Below are positions 1 through 5,143 of a DNA stretch of 5,143 bases, in pieces (position 1 is the stretch's first letter; each line of letters starts with the position of its first letter). The notes beneath the pieces were generated by a model. That model worked only from the letters and a program-made list of their open reading frames with translations. It had not been told where the DNA came from and searched no databases. The DNA lies in the NCBI GenBank assembly GCA_001797035.1, contig MGOE01000134.1, positions 24,101 through 29,243 on the forward strand, read 5' to 3'. The translations under genes and the position numbers were made by a program. Origin of the DNA: Chloroflexi bacterium RBG_16_72_14 (GTDB lineage: Bacteria > Chloroflexota > Limnocylindria > Limnocylindrales > CSP1-4).

Positions 1-491
1 TTCGAGGCGTCTCCCGACTCTACGTCACGGCACCGGTCGGGGTCGTCGACCAGCCGGAGTTCCGCAACGCGGTCGCGGGGCTCGACGTCCCCGCCGGCCC
101 CGATCCGGCCACCGACGCGACCGTGCTGCTGCTCGCCCTCAAGGGCCTCGAGCGCGCCTTCGGCCGCCGGGAGCGCGAGCGCTGGGGCCCGCGCGAGGTG
201 GACCTCGACCTGCTGGTGTTCGGGCGCCACCGGATCCGCGTCGCCCGGCCCCCCGAGGGCCAGAGCGACGACCCGGCGAAGGCCGGGCTGCCTCTGACCG
301 TGCCGCATCCCGAGGCGCGGCAGCGCCTGTTCGTCCTCGCGCCCCTGGCCGACCTCGCGCCAGGCCTCGCGCCGCCCGGTTGGCGCGAGACGGTGTCGCT
401 GGCCGCCGCCCGCCGGCGCGCGGCGGAGGGTCCGGACGCGGTGCGCGCGGTCGCGACCTGGGACGGCACCGGGTGGCGGTCAACCACCTGA
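1..491 (+). CDS. folK: 2-amino-4-hydroxy-6-hydroxymethyldihydropteridine pyrophosphokinase (HPPK), 5'-truncated
   Basis: FolK transfers pyrophosphate from ATP to 6-hydroxymethyl-7,8-dihydropterin, the step before dihydropteroate synthase in cytoplasmic folate synthesis. The reading frame is open from base 3 and ends at TGA 489-491, giving 162 visible residues. It enters the window at the family segment SRLYVTAPVG, followed by VDQPEFRNAV, so roughly the first 30 residues and the start codon are missing. The family signature WGPREVDLDLL lies at about bases 184-216 and includes the two aspartates that bind magnesium in E. coli HPPK. The C-terminal part has the usual VPHPEARQRLFVLAPLADLAP pattern. 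Between the signature and VPHP there is an insert of about 15 residues (ARPPEGQSDDPAKAG). Other folate genes may lie just upstream, but that cannot be seen. The identification is firm; only the 5' end is unknown. Confidence 0.93.
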   Translation, partial: RGVSRLYVTAPVGVVDQPEFRNAVAGLDVPAGPDPATDATVLLLALKGLERAFGRRERERWGPREVDLDLLVFGRHRIRVARPPEGQSDDPAKAGLPLTVPHPEARQRLFVLAPLADLAPGLAPPGWRETVSLAAARRRAAEGPDAVRAVATWDGTGWRSTT

Positions 492-507
492 GCATGCCAA
501 CCTGTGC

Positions 508-527
508 GGGCCCGGCAGCGCCGGCCC
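508..527 (+). terminator. possible weak terminator hairpin after folK
   Basis: Sixteen bases past the folK stop, GGGCCCGGC (508-516) can pair with GCCGGCCC (520-527) around an AGC loop, with one bulged C. No T-rich tract follows, and chance hairpins are common at this GC content, so this is only a candidate. The rest of the 239-base gap (492-730) shows no convincing gene. A TTGGCG at 593-598 resembles a -35 box but has no good -10 partner at the right distance. Confidence 0.3.
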
Positions 528-719
528 ATCGAGTCGCGCTGCCGCCGCATCGCTCGACGGCCGGTCGGCGGGCACATCGATCCGGGTGGCCCTTGGCGGT
601 GACGACCCGACTGGTCAACCTGCGCCCGGCGGGAGGCAACGACGCGCGGCCCGAACCCCGGCCGCCGGGACCGCACCGAGCCACTGGCGAGACCGACCCG
701 CATCGATGAACGGCGTCCC

Positions 720-726
720 AGGAGGG
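720..726 (+). promoter_or_regulatory. strong ribosome binding site of the secreted-protein gene
   Basis: AGGAGGG lies five bases upstream of ATG 731. It is a near-perfect Shine-Dalgarno match and fixes the start of the secreted-protein gene, excluding the out-of-frame ATG at 706. Confidence 0.85.
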
Positions 727-730
727 ATCG

Positions 731-1375
731 ATGCGCGCGAGAAGGGGTCTCGCCATCGCATGTGCGCTCGGGCTGCTCGCCGGTGTGGCGGCGGTCGGGC
801 CGGCCGCGGCCAGGACGGTGCCCTGGCACTTCACGGCCGTCGGCCCGGGGGTGCAGGCCGCCTGGGTGAACGAAGACGGCGTCACGACGAGCCTGTTCGT
901 CTTCCACCAGTTGAACGCGCCGGGGAGCCAGGGGTACTTCGAGGATGTGATCGTCGCCCTGTCGGGTGGGAGCGGGGCTGGGGCCTGGTCGGCGATGTAC
1001 GACTCGTGGGAGGCACCGCAGCAGCCGACGATCGCCATTCAACAGCCGCTCGTCTCGGCATCCGTGGTCGCGACGGTCCTGTTCGTCGGCTGCCTCGAGG
1101 GGCCGTGTCCGGTCCTCCCGGAGCAGGTTGACGTAGACGAGGGATGGACCGGGGTTGGGCCGATCGATCGGATCTCCGATGCCTTCGTGATCAACGACCC
1201 GGCCGCGACCCTCTTTGTGGGCCACGGGAGGAACTTCTTCCGGGGCGCGGAGCTCGCCGACGCTGACCCGTTCGATGACGGGCTTGGCACCCTTGGCACG
1301 CTTCAGTCGGCCCGGTTCTTCGACGTCCACATCGCCAACATCCTGATCTGCCATCCGGGCGCCGTCTGCGAGTGA
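731..1375 (+). CDS. putative secreted protein of unknown function
   Basis: This is a 214-residue protein that I do not recognise. Residues 1-27 form a typical Sec signal peptide: a basic start (MRARRG), a hydrophobic core (LAIACALGLLAGVAAVG) and an Ala-Ala-Ala site that predicts cleavage after residue 27, before Arg-Thr-Val. The mature part of about 187 residues has no further membrane segment. It is rich in short alternating hydrophobic stretches (SLFVFHQL, VVATVLFVG, ATLFVGHG) that suggest a beta-sheet fold. Its only cysteines outside the signal are two spaced pairs, C121/C126 (CLEGPC) and C207/C213 (CHPGAVC), the second at the extreme C-terminus. They could form disulfides after export. 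The gene stands alone between folK and a terminator-like hairpin, so it is probably monocistronic, and the context gives no function. The start is set by a strong ribosome binding site. It is very likely a real gene, given its coherent signal peptide and mature domain. Confidence 0.82.
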   Translation: MRARRGLAIACALGLLAGVAAVGPAAARTVPWHFTAVGPGVQAAWVNEDGVTTSLFVFHQLNAPGSQGYFEDVIVALSGGSGAGAWSAMYDSWEAPQQPTIAIQQPLVSASVVATVLFVGCLEGPCPVLPEQVDVDEGWTGVGPIDRISDAFVINDPAATLFVGHGRNFFRGAELADADPFDDGLGTLGTLQSARFFDVHIANILICHPGAVCE

Positions 1376-1434
1376 CGCCCGGCCGCCCGACATCGGACCC
1401 GGAAGCCATCGCGGCCTGACCGACGATCGGCCCT

Positions 1435-1462
1435 CGGAGCCCCGGCCAACGCCGGGGCTCCG
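1435..1462. terminator. shared hairpin terminator between convergent genes
   Basis: CGGAGCCCCGGC (1435-1446) and GCCGGGGCTCCG (1451-1462) are perfect reverse complements, giving a 12-bp stem with a CAAC loop. The hairpin lies 59 bases after the secreted-protein stop and 33 bases after the glpX stop on the other strand, so it can serve both converging transcripts. Neither side has a T tract, as often seen in GC-rich genomes, so the terminator role is inferred from position and stem strength. Confidence 0.72.
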
Positions 1463-1495
1463 TCATGTCGCCCGCCCCGGCCCGGACGGATCTCG

Positions 1496-2482
1496 CTACA
1501 GCCGCACGGCCGGCGGCCGGTCCCGGTCGAACATGTGGACCGTGTCCACGAACCGGACCTGCTTCGTCCGGTAGGCCATCACCAGCGAGTGCGTCCGCGC
1601 CCCGCCGCCGAAGAACCGCACCCCCTGGAGCAACTCGCCCGGGGTCACGCCGGTGGCGGCGAACACGAGGTGCTCGCCCGAGGCGAGGTCCTCCGTGCGG
1701 TAGACCTTGTCCTCCTCGGCATGGCCGAGCATCGACACCGCGCGCTCGCGCTCGTCGGCGTTGCGGAACCGGAAGCGCGCCTGGATCTCGCCGCCGAGGC
1801 ATCGCAGCGCGGCCGCGGTGATCACGCCCTCGGGCGCGCCGCCGATGCCCATCACCGCGTGGACGCCGGTGCCCTGGACCGCGCAGCTGATCGCCGCCGA
1901 GAGGTCGCCGTCACTGATGAGCTTGATCCGGGCGCCGGTCGAGCGGACCTCGGCGATCAGGTCCTCGTGGCGCGGCCGGTCCAGGATGATGATCGTGATG
2001 TCACCGACCCGGCGCCGCAAGGCCTCGGCGATCCGATGGCAGTTCTCCGACGGGCTGACCGTGATGTCCACCGCCCCCGCCGCCACCGGGCCCACGCACA
2101 GCTTCTCGAGGTAGGTGTCCGGGGCGTTCGTGAGGCCGCCGCGCTCCGACGCCGCGAGCACCGTGATCGCGTTCCCCTGGCCGGTGGCGACGAGGTTCGT
2201 CCCCTCCAGCGGGTCGACGGCGATGTCCACCGACTCGACCTCGGCCGCCTCGTGATGGCCGCGTCCGACCTGCTCGCCGATGTACAGCATCGGCGCCCGG
2301 TCGCGCTCGCCCTCGCCGATGACGATCGTGCCCGCGATGTCGGCCTCGTCCATCGCGGCGCGCATCGCCTCGACGGCCGCGCGATCCGCTTCGTCGTGCT
2401 CGCCGCGGCCCATGAACCGCGCGGAGGCGATCGCCGCCGCCTCCGTGACGCGGACCATCTCGAGGGCCAGTAGCTGTTCCAT
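1496..2482 (-). CDS. glpX: class II fructose-1,6-bisphosphatase
   Basis: This enzyme hydrolyses fructose 1,6-bisphosphate to fructose 6-phosphate and phosphate in gluconeogenesis, in the cytoplasm with a divalent metal. In some bacteria GlpX proteins also act on sedoheptulose 1,7-bisphosphate. The 328 residues match the family length (E. coli GlpX has about 336). Landmarks in order are D33, GEGERD with E57, DPLEGTN at 90-96, Y124, DRPRHE at 168-173, SDGD at 190-193 and GIGGAPEGV with E218. With a shift of five residues after E57 these match the E. coli metal and catalytic residues D33, E57, D85, E88, T90 and E213 and the substrate-binding Y119, R166 and D186/D188. The one change seen is Arg169 for Lys164. 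The ATG start has GGAGG five bases upstream (2488-2492 on the complement). It lies 63 bases downstream of purH on the same strand and is probably co-transcribed with it. No separate promoter is obvious. Confidence 0.96.
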   Translation of the reverse strand: MEQLLALEMVRVTEAAAIASARFMGRGEHDEADRAAVEAMRAAMDEADIAGTIVIGEGERDRAPMLYIGEQVGRGHHEAAEVESVDIAVDPLEGTNLVATGQGNAITVLAASERGGLTNAPDTYLEKLCVGPVAAGAVDITVSPSENCHRIAEALRRRVGDITIIILDRPRHEDLIAEVRSTGARIKLISDGDLSAAISCAVQGTGVHAVMGIGGAPEGVITAAALRCLGGEIQARFRFRNADERERAVSMLGHAEEDKVYRTEDLASGEHLVFAATGVTPGELLQGVRFFGGGARTHSLVMAYRTKQVRFVDTVHMFDRDRPPAVRL

Positions 2483-2487
2483 CGGGT

Positions 2488-2492
2488 CCTCC
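2488..2492 (-). promoter_or_regulatory. ribosome binding site of glpX
   Basis: On the minus strand GGAGG lies five bases before the glpX ATG (2482-2480), which supports that start and translation independent of purH. Confidence 0.8.
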
Positions 2493-2526
2493 GGCAGCGG
2501 GTGGTGGGGCGCGGCGCCGGGATCGC

Positions 2527-2540
2527 CCCCGGATCCGGGG
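2527..2540. repeat. 14-bp perfect palindrome in the purH-glpX gap
   Basis: CCCCGGATCCGGGG is its own reverse complement and lies in the 63-base intercistronic gap, six bases past the purH stop codon. In the transcript it could form a 5-bp stem with a GATC loop, which might protect or punctuate the message. It is short and has no T tract, so a function is uncertain. Confidence 0.35.
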
Positions 2541-2545
2541 TTCGT

Positions 2546-4093
2546 CTAGTGGCGGAAGTGGCGCTTGCCCGTGAACACCATCGCCAGGTGATGGCGGTCG
2601 GCGACCTCGATCGCCATCTCGTCGCGGATCGAGCCGCCCGGCTGGATGATCGCGGTGACGCCGGCGTTGGCAGCGATCTGGATGCCGTCGGGGAACGGGA
2701 AGTAGGCGTCCGAGGCCATCACGGCGAGCTTCGCTCGCGACCCGGCTCGGCGAAGGGCGATCTCCACGGACACGTTACGGCTCGCCTGGGCGGCGCCGAT
2801 GCCCACGGTGGCGGCGTTGCGAGCGAGCACGATCGCGTTCGAGCGCACGTGGCGGGCTGCCCGCCAGGCGAACAGGAGGTCCGTCAGCTCGCCGAGCGTC
2901 GGATGGCGCTTGGTGACGACCTGCAGGCGCCCGCGGTCGAGGTCCACGGAGTCCAGCGCCTCGACCAGCAGCCCGCCGCCGACCCGCTTGAAGTCCAGGT
3001 TGGCGATGCCGTAGTCGCGCATGCCCTCGGTGGGCGACGGCGGGACCGCGAGCAGCTCGAGGCCCGGCTGGGCCTGGAGGATCCCCAGCGCCGCCTGCGA
3101 GAACCCGGGCGCCACCACCGCCTCGTAGGAGTTGGCCGCGATCTCGCGGGCGGTGGCGCCATCGAGCTCCCGGTTGACGCCCACGATGCCGCCGAACGAG
3201 GCGACCGGATCCGTCTCGAGCGCCTTGCGGTACGCCTCGACCAGCTCGTCCGAGGTCGCCAGGCCCACGGGGTCGGTGTGCTTGGTGATCACGACCGTCG
3301 GCGTCGTGTAGTCCATGGCGATCCGCCAGGCGGCGTCGATGTCGAGCAGGTTGTTGAACGTGGGCGGCGCCCCGTGGAGCTGGGTGGCGTCCGCCAGCGA
3401 GCCCGAGCGGTGCGTCGTCTCGCGGTAGAACGCGGCCCGCTGGTGCGGGTTCTCGCCGTACGGGAGGTCCGCCACCTTCTCGAGGACGAGCGCCAGGCGC
3501 TGCGGATGGACGTTGCCGGCGATCTGGTTGAGGTAGGCCGCGATCTCGGCGAAGTAGGCGGCGACCGTGCTGTACGCGTCGGCGGCAAGCCGGTAGCGGG
3601 TGTCCGCGGACACCTGGCCGAGGGTGCGTAGCTCCTCGAGCACCACGGCGTAGCTCTCGGGCCGGCACACGGCCGTCACGCCGGCGGCGTTGCGGGCGGC
3701 GGCGCCCAGGAGCGCAGCCCCACCGACGTCGATCATCTCGATCGCCTCGTCGATGCCAATGTGCTGGCGTCCCACCTCGGGGGCGAACGGCTTGACGTTG
3801 ACCACGACCAGGTCGATCAGCCCGATACCGTGCTCGGCGAGCTGCTCCAGCTGCTCCGGGACGTCCCGGCGGGCGAGGATGCCGGCGTAGATCGCAGGGT
3901 GGAAGGTGCGGACCTGGCCCCCGACGAGCGGGGGCACGGCCGTGAGCTCGCTGACCGAGGCGGCCTCGACGCCGTCCGCGGCCAGGTGCTCGCGGGTGCC
4001 GTCGGTGGCGAACAGCTCGAAGCCGAGCCGGGTGAGCTCGCGCGCGAATCCGGAGATCCCCTCGCGGTTGGCGACCGACAGCAGCGCACGCAC
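2546..4093 (-). CDS. purH: bifunctional AICAR formyltransferase / IMP cyclohydrolase, with a divergent cyclohydrolase domain
   Basis: PurH carries out the last two steps of IMP synthesis: formylation of AICAR from 10-formyl-tetrahydrofolate, then cyclisation to IMP. The 515 residues match the usual 510-530. The N-terminal cyclohydrolase domain spans about 1-190 (RALLSVANREG, RTFHPAIYAGILARRD, IDVGG). The formyltransferase domain follows, with LPYGENPHQ (210-218), TFNNLLDIDAAW (245-256), the catalytic Lys271-His272 pair, FGGIV (300-304), VTKRHPT (393-399), SNAIV (418-422), SDAYFPFPDG (461-470), IQPGGSIRD (483-491) and the family ending RHFRH. The cyclohydrolase site is unusual: positions equivalent to human Lys66, Tyr104 and Lys137 are Arg62, Lys101 and Arg134, and the SDK loop reads ANR (8-10). 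The GTG start fits the normal N-terminus; AGGGAGG (complement of 4104-4110) lies ten bases upstream, slightly far. The same frame stays open well upstream, but that part does not resemble PurH. It is the first gene of a likely purH-glpX unit. Formyltransferase assignment is firm; cyclohydrolase activity is less certain. Confidence 0.95.
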   Translation of the reverse strand: MRALLSVANREGISGFARELTRLGFELFATDGTREHLAADGVEAASVSELTAVPPLVGGQVRTFHPAIYAGILARRDVPEQLEQLAEHGIGLIDLVVVNVKPFAPEVGRQHIGIDEAIEMIDVGGAALLGAAARNAAGVTAVCRPESYAVVLEELRTLGQVSADTRYRLAADAYSTVAAYFAEIAAYLNQIAGNVHPQRLALVLEKVADLPYGENPHQRAAFYRETTHRSGSLADATQLHGAPPTFNNLLDIDAAWRIAMDYTTPTVVITKHTDPVGLATSDELVEAYRKALETDPVASFGGIVGVNRELDGATAREIAANSYEAVVAPGFSQAALGILQAQPGLELLAVPPSPTEGMRDYGIANLDFKRVGGGLLVEALDSVDLDRGRLQVVTKRHPTLGELTDLLFAWRAARHVRSNAIVLARNAATVGIGAAQASRNVSVEIALRRAGSRAKLAVMASDAYFPFPDGIQIAANAGVTAIIQPGGSIRDEMAIEVADRHHLAMVFTGKRHFRH

Positions 4094-4103
4094 CTGCGTG
4101 GGT

Positions 4104-4110
4104 CCTCCCT
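4104..4110 (-). promoter_or_regulatory. ribosome binding site of purH
   Basis: AGGGAGG on the minus strand lies ten bases before the GTG at 4093-4091. The spacing is a little long, but no other in-frame ATG, GTG or TTG lies near it, and this start gives the family's normal N-terminus. Confidence 0.65.
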
Positions 4111-4190
4111 GCGGGCGTTCGGTCCGGCCCCGTGCGCGACCGGGTCCGGGACGAATCCCCGACCGCTCTCGGGCGGGCGCGTTCAGGCGG

Positions 4191-4220
4191 CGAGTATACC
4201 GTGGGGCCGTGGCATACTCG
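4191..4220. promoter_or_regulatory. divergent promoter region with inverted repeat
   Basis: CGAGTATACC (4191-4200) and GGCATACTCG (4211-4220) form an inverted repeat matching at 9 of 10 positions around a 10-base centre. The left arm read on the minus strand gives TATACT (4198-4193), a good -10 box pointing at purH. The right arm gives CATACT (4213-4218) pointing at the membrane-protein gene. No convincing -35 boxes are seen at the usual spacing. The site could be a pair of overlapping core promoters, an operator for a dimeric regulator, or both. If the -10 assignment is right, purH has a leader of roughly 90 bases. Confidence 0.5.
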
Positions 4221-4257
4221 GACGGCCCAATCTCCGGCCGGACGGCCCGGCCGCCGT

Positions 4258-4262
4258 GGAGA
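4258..4262 (+). promoter_or_regulatory. ribosome binding site deciding the membrane-protein start
   Basis: GGAGA ends eight bases before GTG 4271. An in-frame GTG at 4256 overlaps this site and has no good Shine-Dalgarno of its own, so 4271 is preferred. Confidence 0.55.
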
Positions 4263-4270
4263 CGACACGC

Positions 4271-4702
4271 GTGAAGCTCTTTCCCTGGGAATACCTGTTC
4301 GAGTCGTTCAGCAGCGACAACTTCCCGGACCTGTTCGGCCCGCTGTGGATCACGTCGCTGGTCGCGCTGGCCGCCACGGTCGTGTTCTACAACGTCCGCA
4401 CCCGCCAGCTGCATCGCCACCGGGTGTACCTCGAGATGTACGAGTGGCTGTTGTGGACCGGCGTCATCGTGTTCAGCCTGATGCTGGTGTACGCGGTGTT
4501 CAAGTTCGACTGGATCATCGTGCTGTCCACGCTGGTGATCGGCCTCGGCTTCATGATCTGGGTGCGCTTCGTCCGGTTCCCGCCGTACTTCCGGGCCTAC
4601 GAGCGCCAGCTCGCCAAGCAGCGCTACTACTCGCGCGAGCGGTTCGCCAAGCCCGAGTCCACGATCCGCACCAAGTCCTCGCGCCGCCGCCGGCGCCGCT
4701 GA
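4271..4702 (+). CDS. small integral membrane protein of unknown function, three predicted helices
   Basis: This 143-residue protein starts at GTG and I do not recognise its family. After an aromatic, acidic N-terminus (PWEYLFESF, residues 5-13), hydrophobic segments lie at about 25-40 (LWITSLVALAATVVFY), 59-77 (WLLWTGVIVFSLMLVYAVF) and 82-98 (IIVLSTLVIGLGFMIWV). Positive charges cluster between helices 1 and 2 (RTRQLHRHR, 43-51) and after helix 3, so the positive-inside rule predicts an outside N-terminus and a cytoplasmic C-terminus. The cytoplasmic tail of about 45 residues is basic and ends in six consecutive arginines. There are no cysteines and no obvious catalytic motif. The gene is transcribed divergently from purH and followed after 15 bases by the cupin gene in the same frame, so the two are probably co-transcribed. 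Reality as a gene is well supported by the clear helix pattern and the promoter-sized gap upstream; function cannot be assigned. Confidence 0.83.
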   Translation: MKLFPWEYLFESFSSDNFPDLFGPLWITSLVALAATVVFYNVRTRQLHRHRVYLEMYEWLLWTGVIVFSLMLVYAVFKFDWIIVLSTLVIGLGFMIWVRFVRFPPYFRAYERQLAKQRYYSRERFAKPESTIRTKSSRRRRRR

Positions 4703-4717
4703 CGGGGACCACGCGCC

Positions 4718-5143
4718 GTGCCGATCGAGGTCCGGCGGTTCGGAGTCGGGCACCGCCGTCCGGACGGGCCGCCCGGCACGGTCGGCATCGAGGGCCAGGT
4801 CATCCAGGGCGGGGGCAACGGGATCATCGCGGAGCTGGCGTTCGGCCGACGGGCGCGGATCATGCCCCACACGAACCCCAACACGACCTACTTCATCGTG
4901 ATCGAGGGCGGCGGCTGGGTCGGCGTCGGCGACGAGCGGACGCGGGTGACCGCCGGCGAGGCGGTCGTGTGGCCGCCCGACGTGCTCCACGGTGCCTGGA
5001 CCGAGGGCTCGCCGATGCGCGCGATCGTCGTGGAGCTGCCAGAGCCGTTGCTCCAGCTCGCGGGCGTCGTGGAGGGGCGGGCACGCGAGCTCCCCGCCGC
5101 GGCGGGTGGGGCGCCGCGGCGCCCGGCTGGCCCGGGGACGAGC
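4718..5143 (+). CDS. cupin-domain protein, 3'-truncated by the window edge
   Basis: The frame is open from GTG 4718 to the last base, giving 142 residues with no stop. The only possible start after the preceding stop codon is this GTG, with a modest GGGGA (4704-4708) nine bases upstream. Residues 36-106 have the small beta-barrel pattern of a single cupin domain: ARIMPHTNPNTTYFIVIEGGGWVGVGD corresponds to motif 1 and GEAVVWPPDVLHGAW to motif 2. The usual metal ligands are only partly present: His51 and motif 2 His91 remain, but the second His of HxH is Asn53 and the Glu is replaced by Thr or Tyr (57/58). Metal binding is therefore doubtful, and a sugar, ligand-binding or regulatory role is as likely as an enzyme. 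After residue about 120 the chain is Ala/Gly/Pro/Arg-rich and probably disordered. It follows the membrane-protein gene by 15 bases in a likely operon. The fold call is good; the substrate is unknown. Confidence 0.85.
   Translation, partial: MPIEVRRFGVGHRRPDGPPGTVGIEGQVIQGGGNGIIAELAFGRRARIMPHTNPNTTYFIVIEGGGWVGVGDERTRVTAGEAVVWPPDVLHGAWTEGSPMRAIVVELPEPLLQLAGVVEGRARELPAAAGGAPRRPAGPGTS

Noticed and set aside
600..709. Possible small gene (GTG to TGA, 36 codons) in the folK to secreted-protein gap
   Set aside because: It has no ribosome binding site, its composition is that of random GC-rich DNA, and its frame simply continues an antisense-like open stretch from inside folK.
755..763. Lipobox-like Ala-Ile-Ala-Cys11 in the secreted protein's signal peptide
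   Set aside because: The cysteine lies inside the start of the hydrophobic core, only ten residues from the N-terminus, and the -3 residue is Ala. A standard signal peptidase I site after residue 27 fits better.
20..1393. Long minus-strand open frame across folK and the secreted-protein gene
   Set aside because: It is an Arg/Pro/Gly-rich translation typical of antisense frames in high-GC DNA. Both + strand genes it covers have clear family or signal-peptide evidence.
1535..2473. Plus-strand open frame of 312 codons inside glpX
   Set aside because: It is antisense to a gene with all GlpX motifs, and its sequence is a repetitive Arg/Asp/Leu/Val/His mix with no domain.
2501..3631. Plus-strand open frame of 376 codons inside purH
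   Set aside because: It is antisense to confirmed purH coding sequence and is low-complexity in Arg, Val, Gly, Asp and His.
4148..4159. GGGA-TTCG-TCCC mini-hairpin in the purH leader (minus strand)
   Set aside because: A 4-bp stem, even with a stable UUCG loop, is too short to call as an attenuator or riboswitch, and no conserved purine riboswitch core is visible.
4094..4990. An 897-base open extension of the purH frame upstream of the GTG, antisense to the membrane-protein and cupin genes
   Set aside because: Its translation is low-complexity and rich in His, Asp, Arg and Val, resembles nothing in PurH, and crosses the divergent promoter region. It mirrors the codon bias of the genes on the other strand.

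Overview
This window is a very GC-rich bacterial chromosomal segment that carries core metabolic genes rather than mobile or accessory DNA. I see no tRNA, rRNA, transposase, phage gene or CRISPR array. The high GC, the GTG starts, and the pairing of a class II (GlpX) fructose-1,6-bisphosphatase with a PurH suggest a high-GC lineage such as Chloroflexota (a Limnocylindria-like group) or Actinomycetota. That placement is an inference; nothing in the window fixes the taxon.

Layout, left to right. (1) The 3' part of folK, a folate-pathway pyrophosphokinase, on the + strand; its start lies outside the window. (2) A 239-base gap with a possible weak terminator. (3) A + strand gene for a small secreted protein of unknown function, with a strong ribosome binding site and signal peptide. 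(4) A perfect 12-bp hairpin between convergent genes, probably a shared terminator. (5) On the - strand, purH followed 63 bases downstream by glpX, probably one transcript. (6) A 177-base divergent intergenic region with a near-perfect inverted repeat whose arms contain back-to-back -10-like elements. (7) On the + strand, a small three-helix membrane protein gene, followed after 15 bases by a cupin-fold gene that runs off the right edge.

The genes do not form one pathway. FolK makes a tetrahydrofolate precursor. PurH uses 10-formyl-tetrahydrofolate for the last two steps of IMP synthesis. GlpX supplies fructose-6-phosphate for gluconeogenesis and the pentose-phosphate precursors of purines. 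The link is at most loose housekeeping (one-carbon, purine and sugar phosphate metabolism). The most notable observation is that PurH keeps its formyltransferase landmarks, but its N-terminal IMP cyclohydrolase domain has replaced several residues known to be catalytic or IMP-binding in characterised enzymes. No clearly new multi-gene system is visible.
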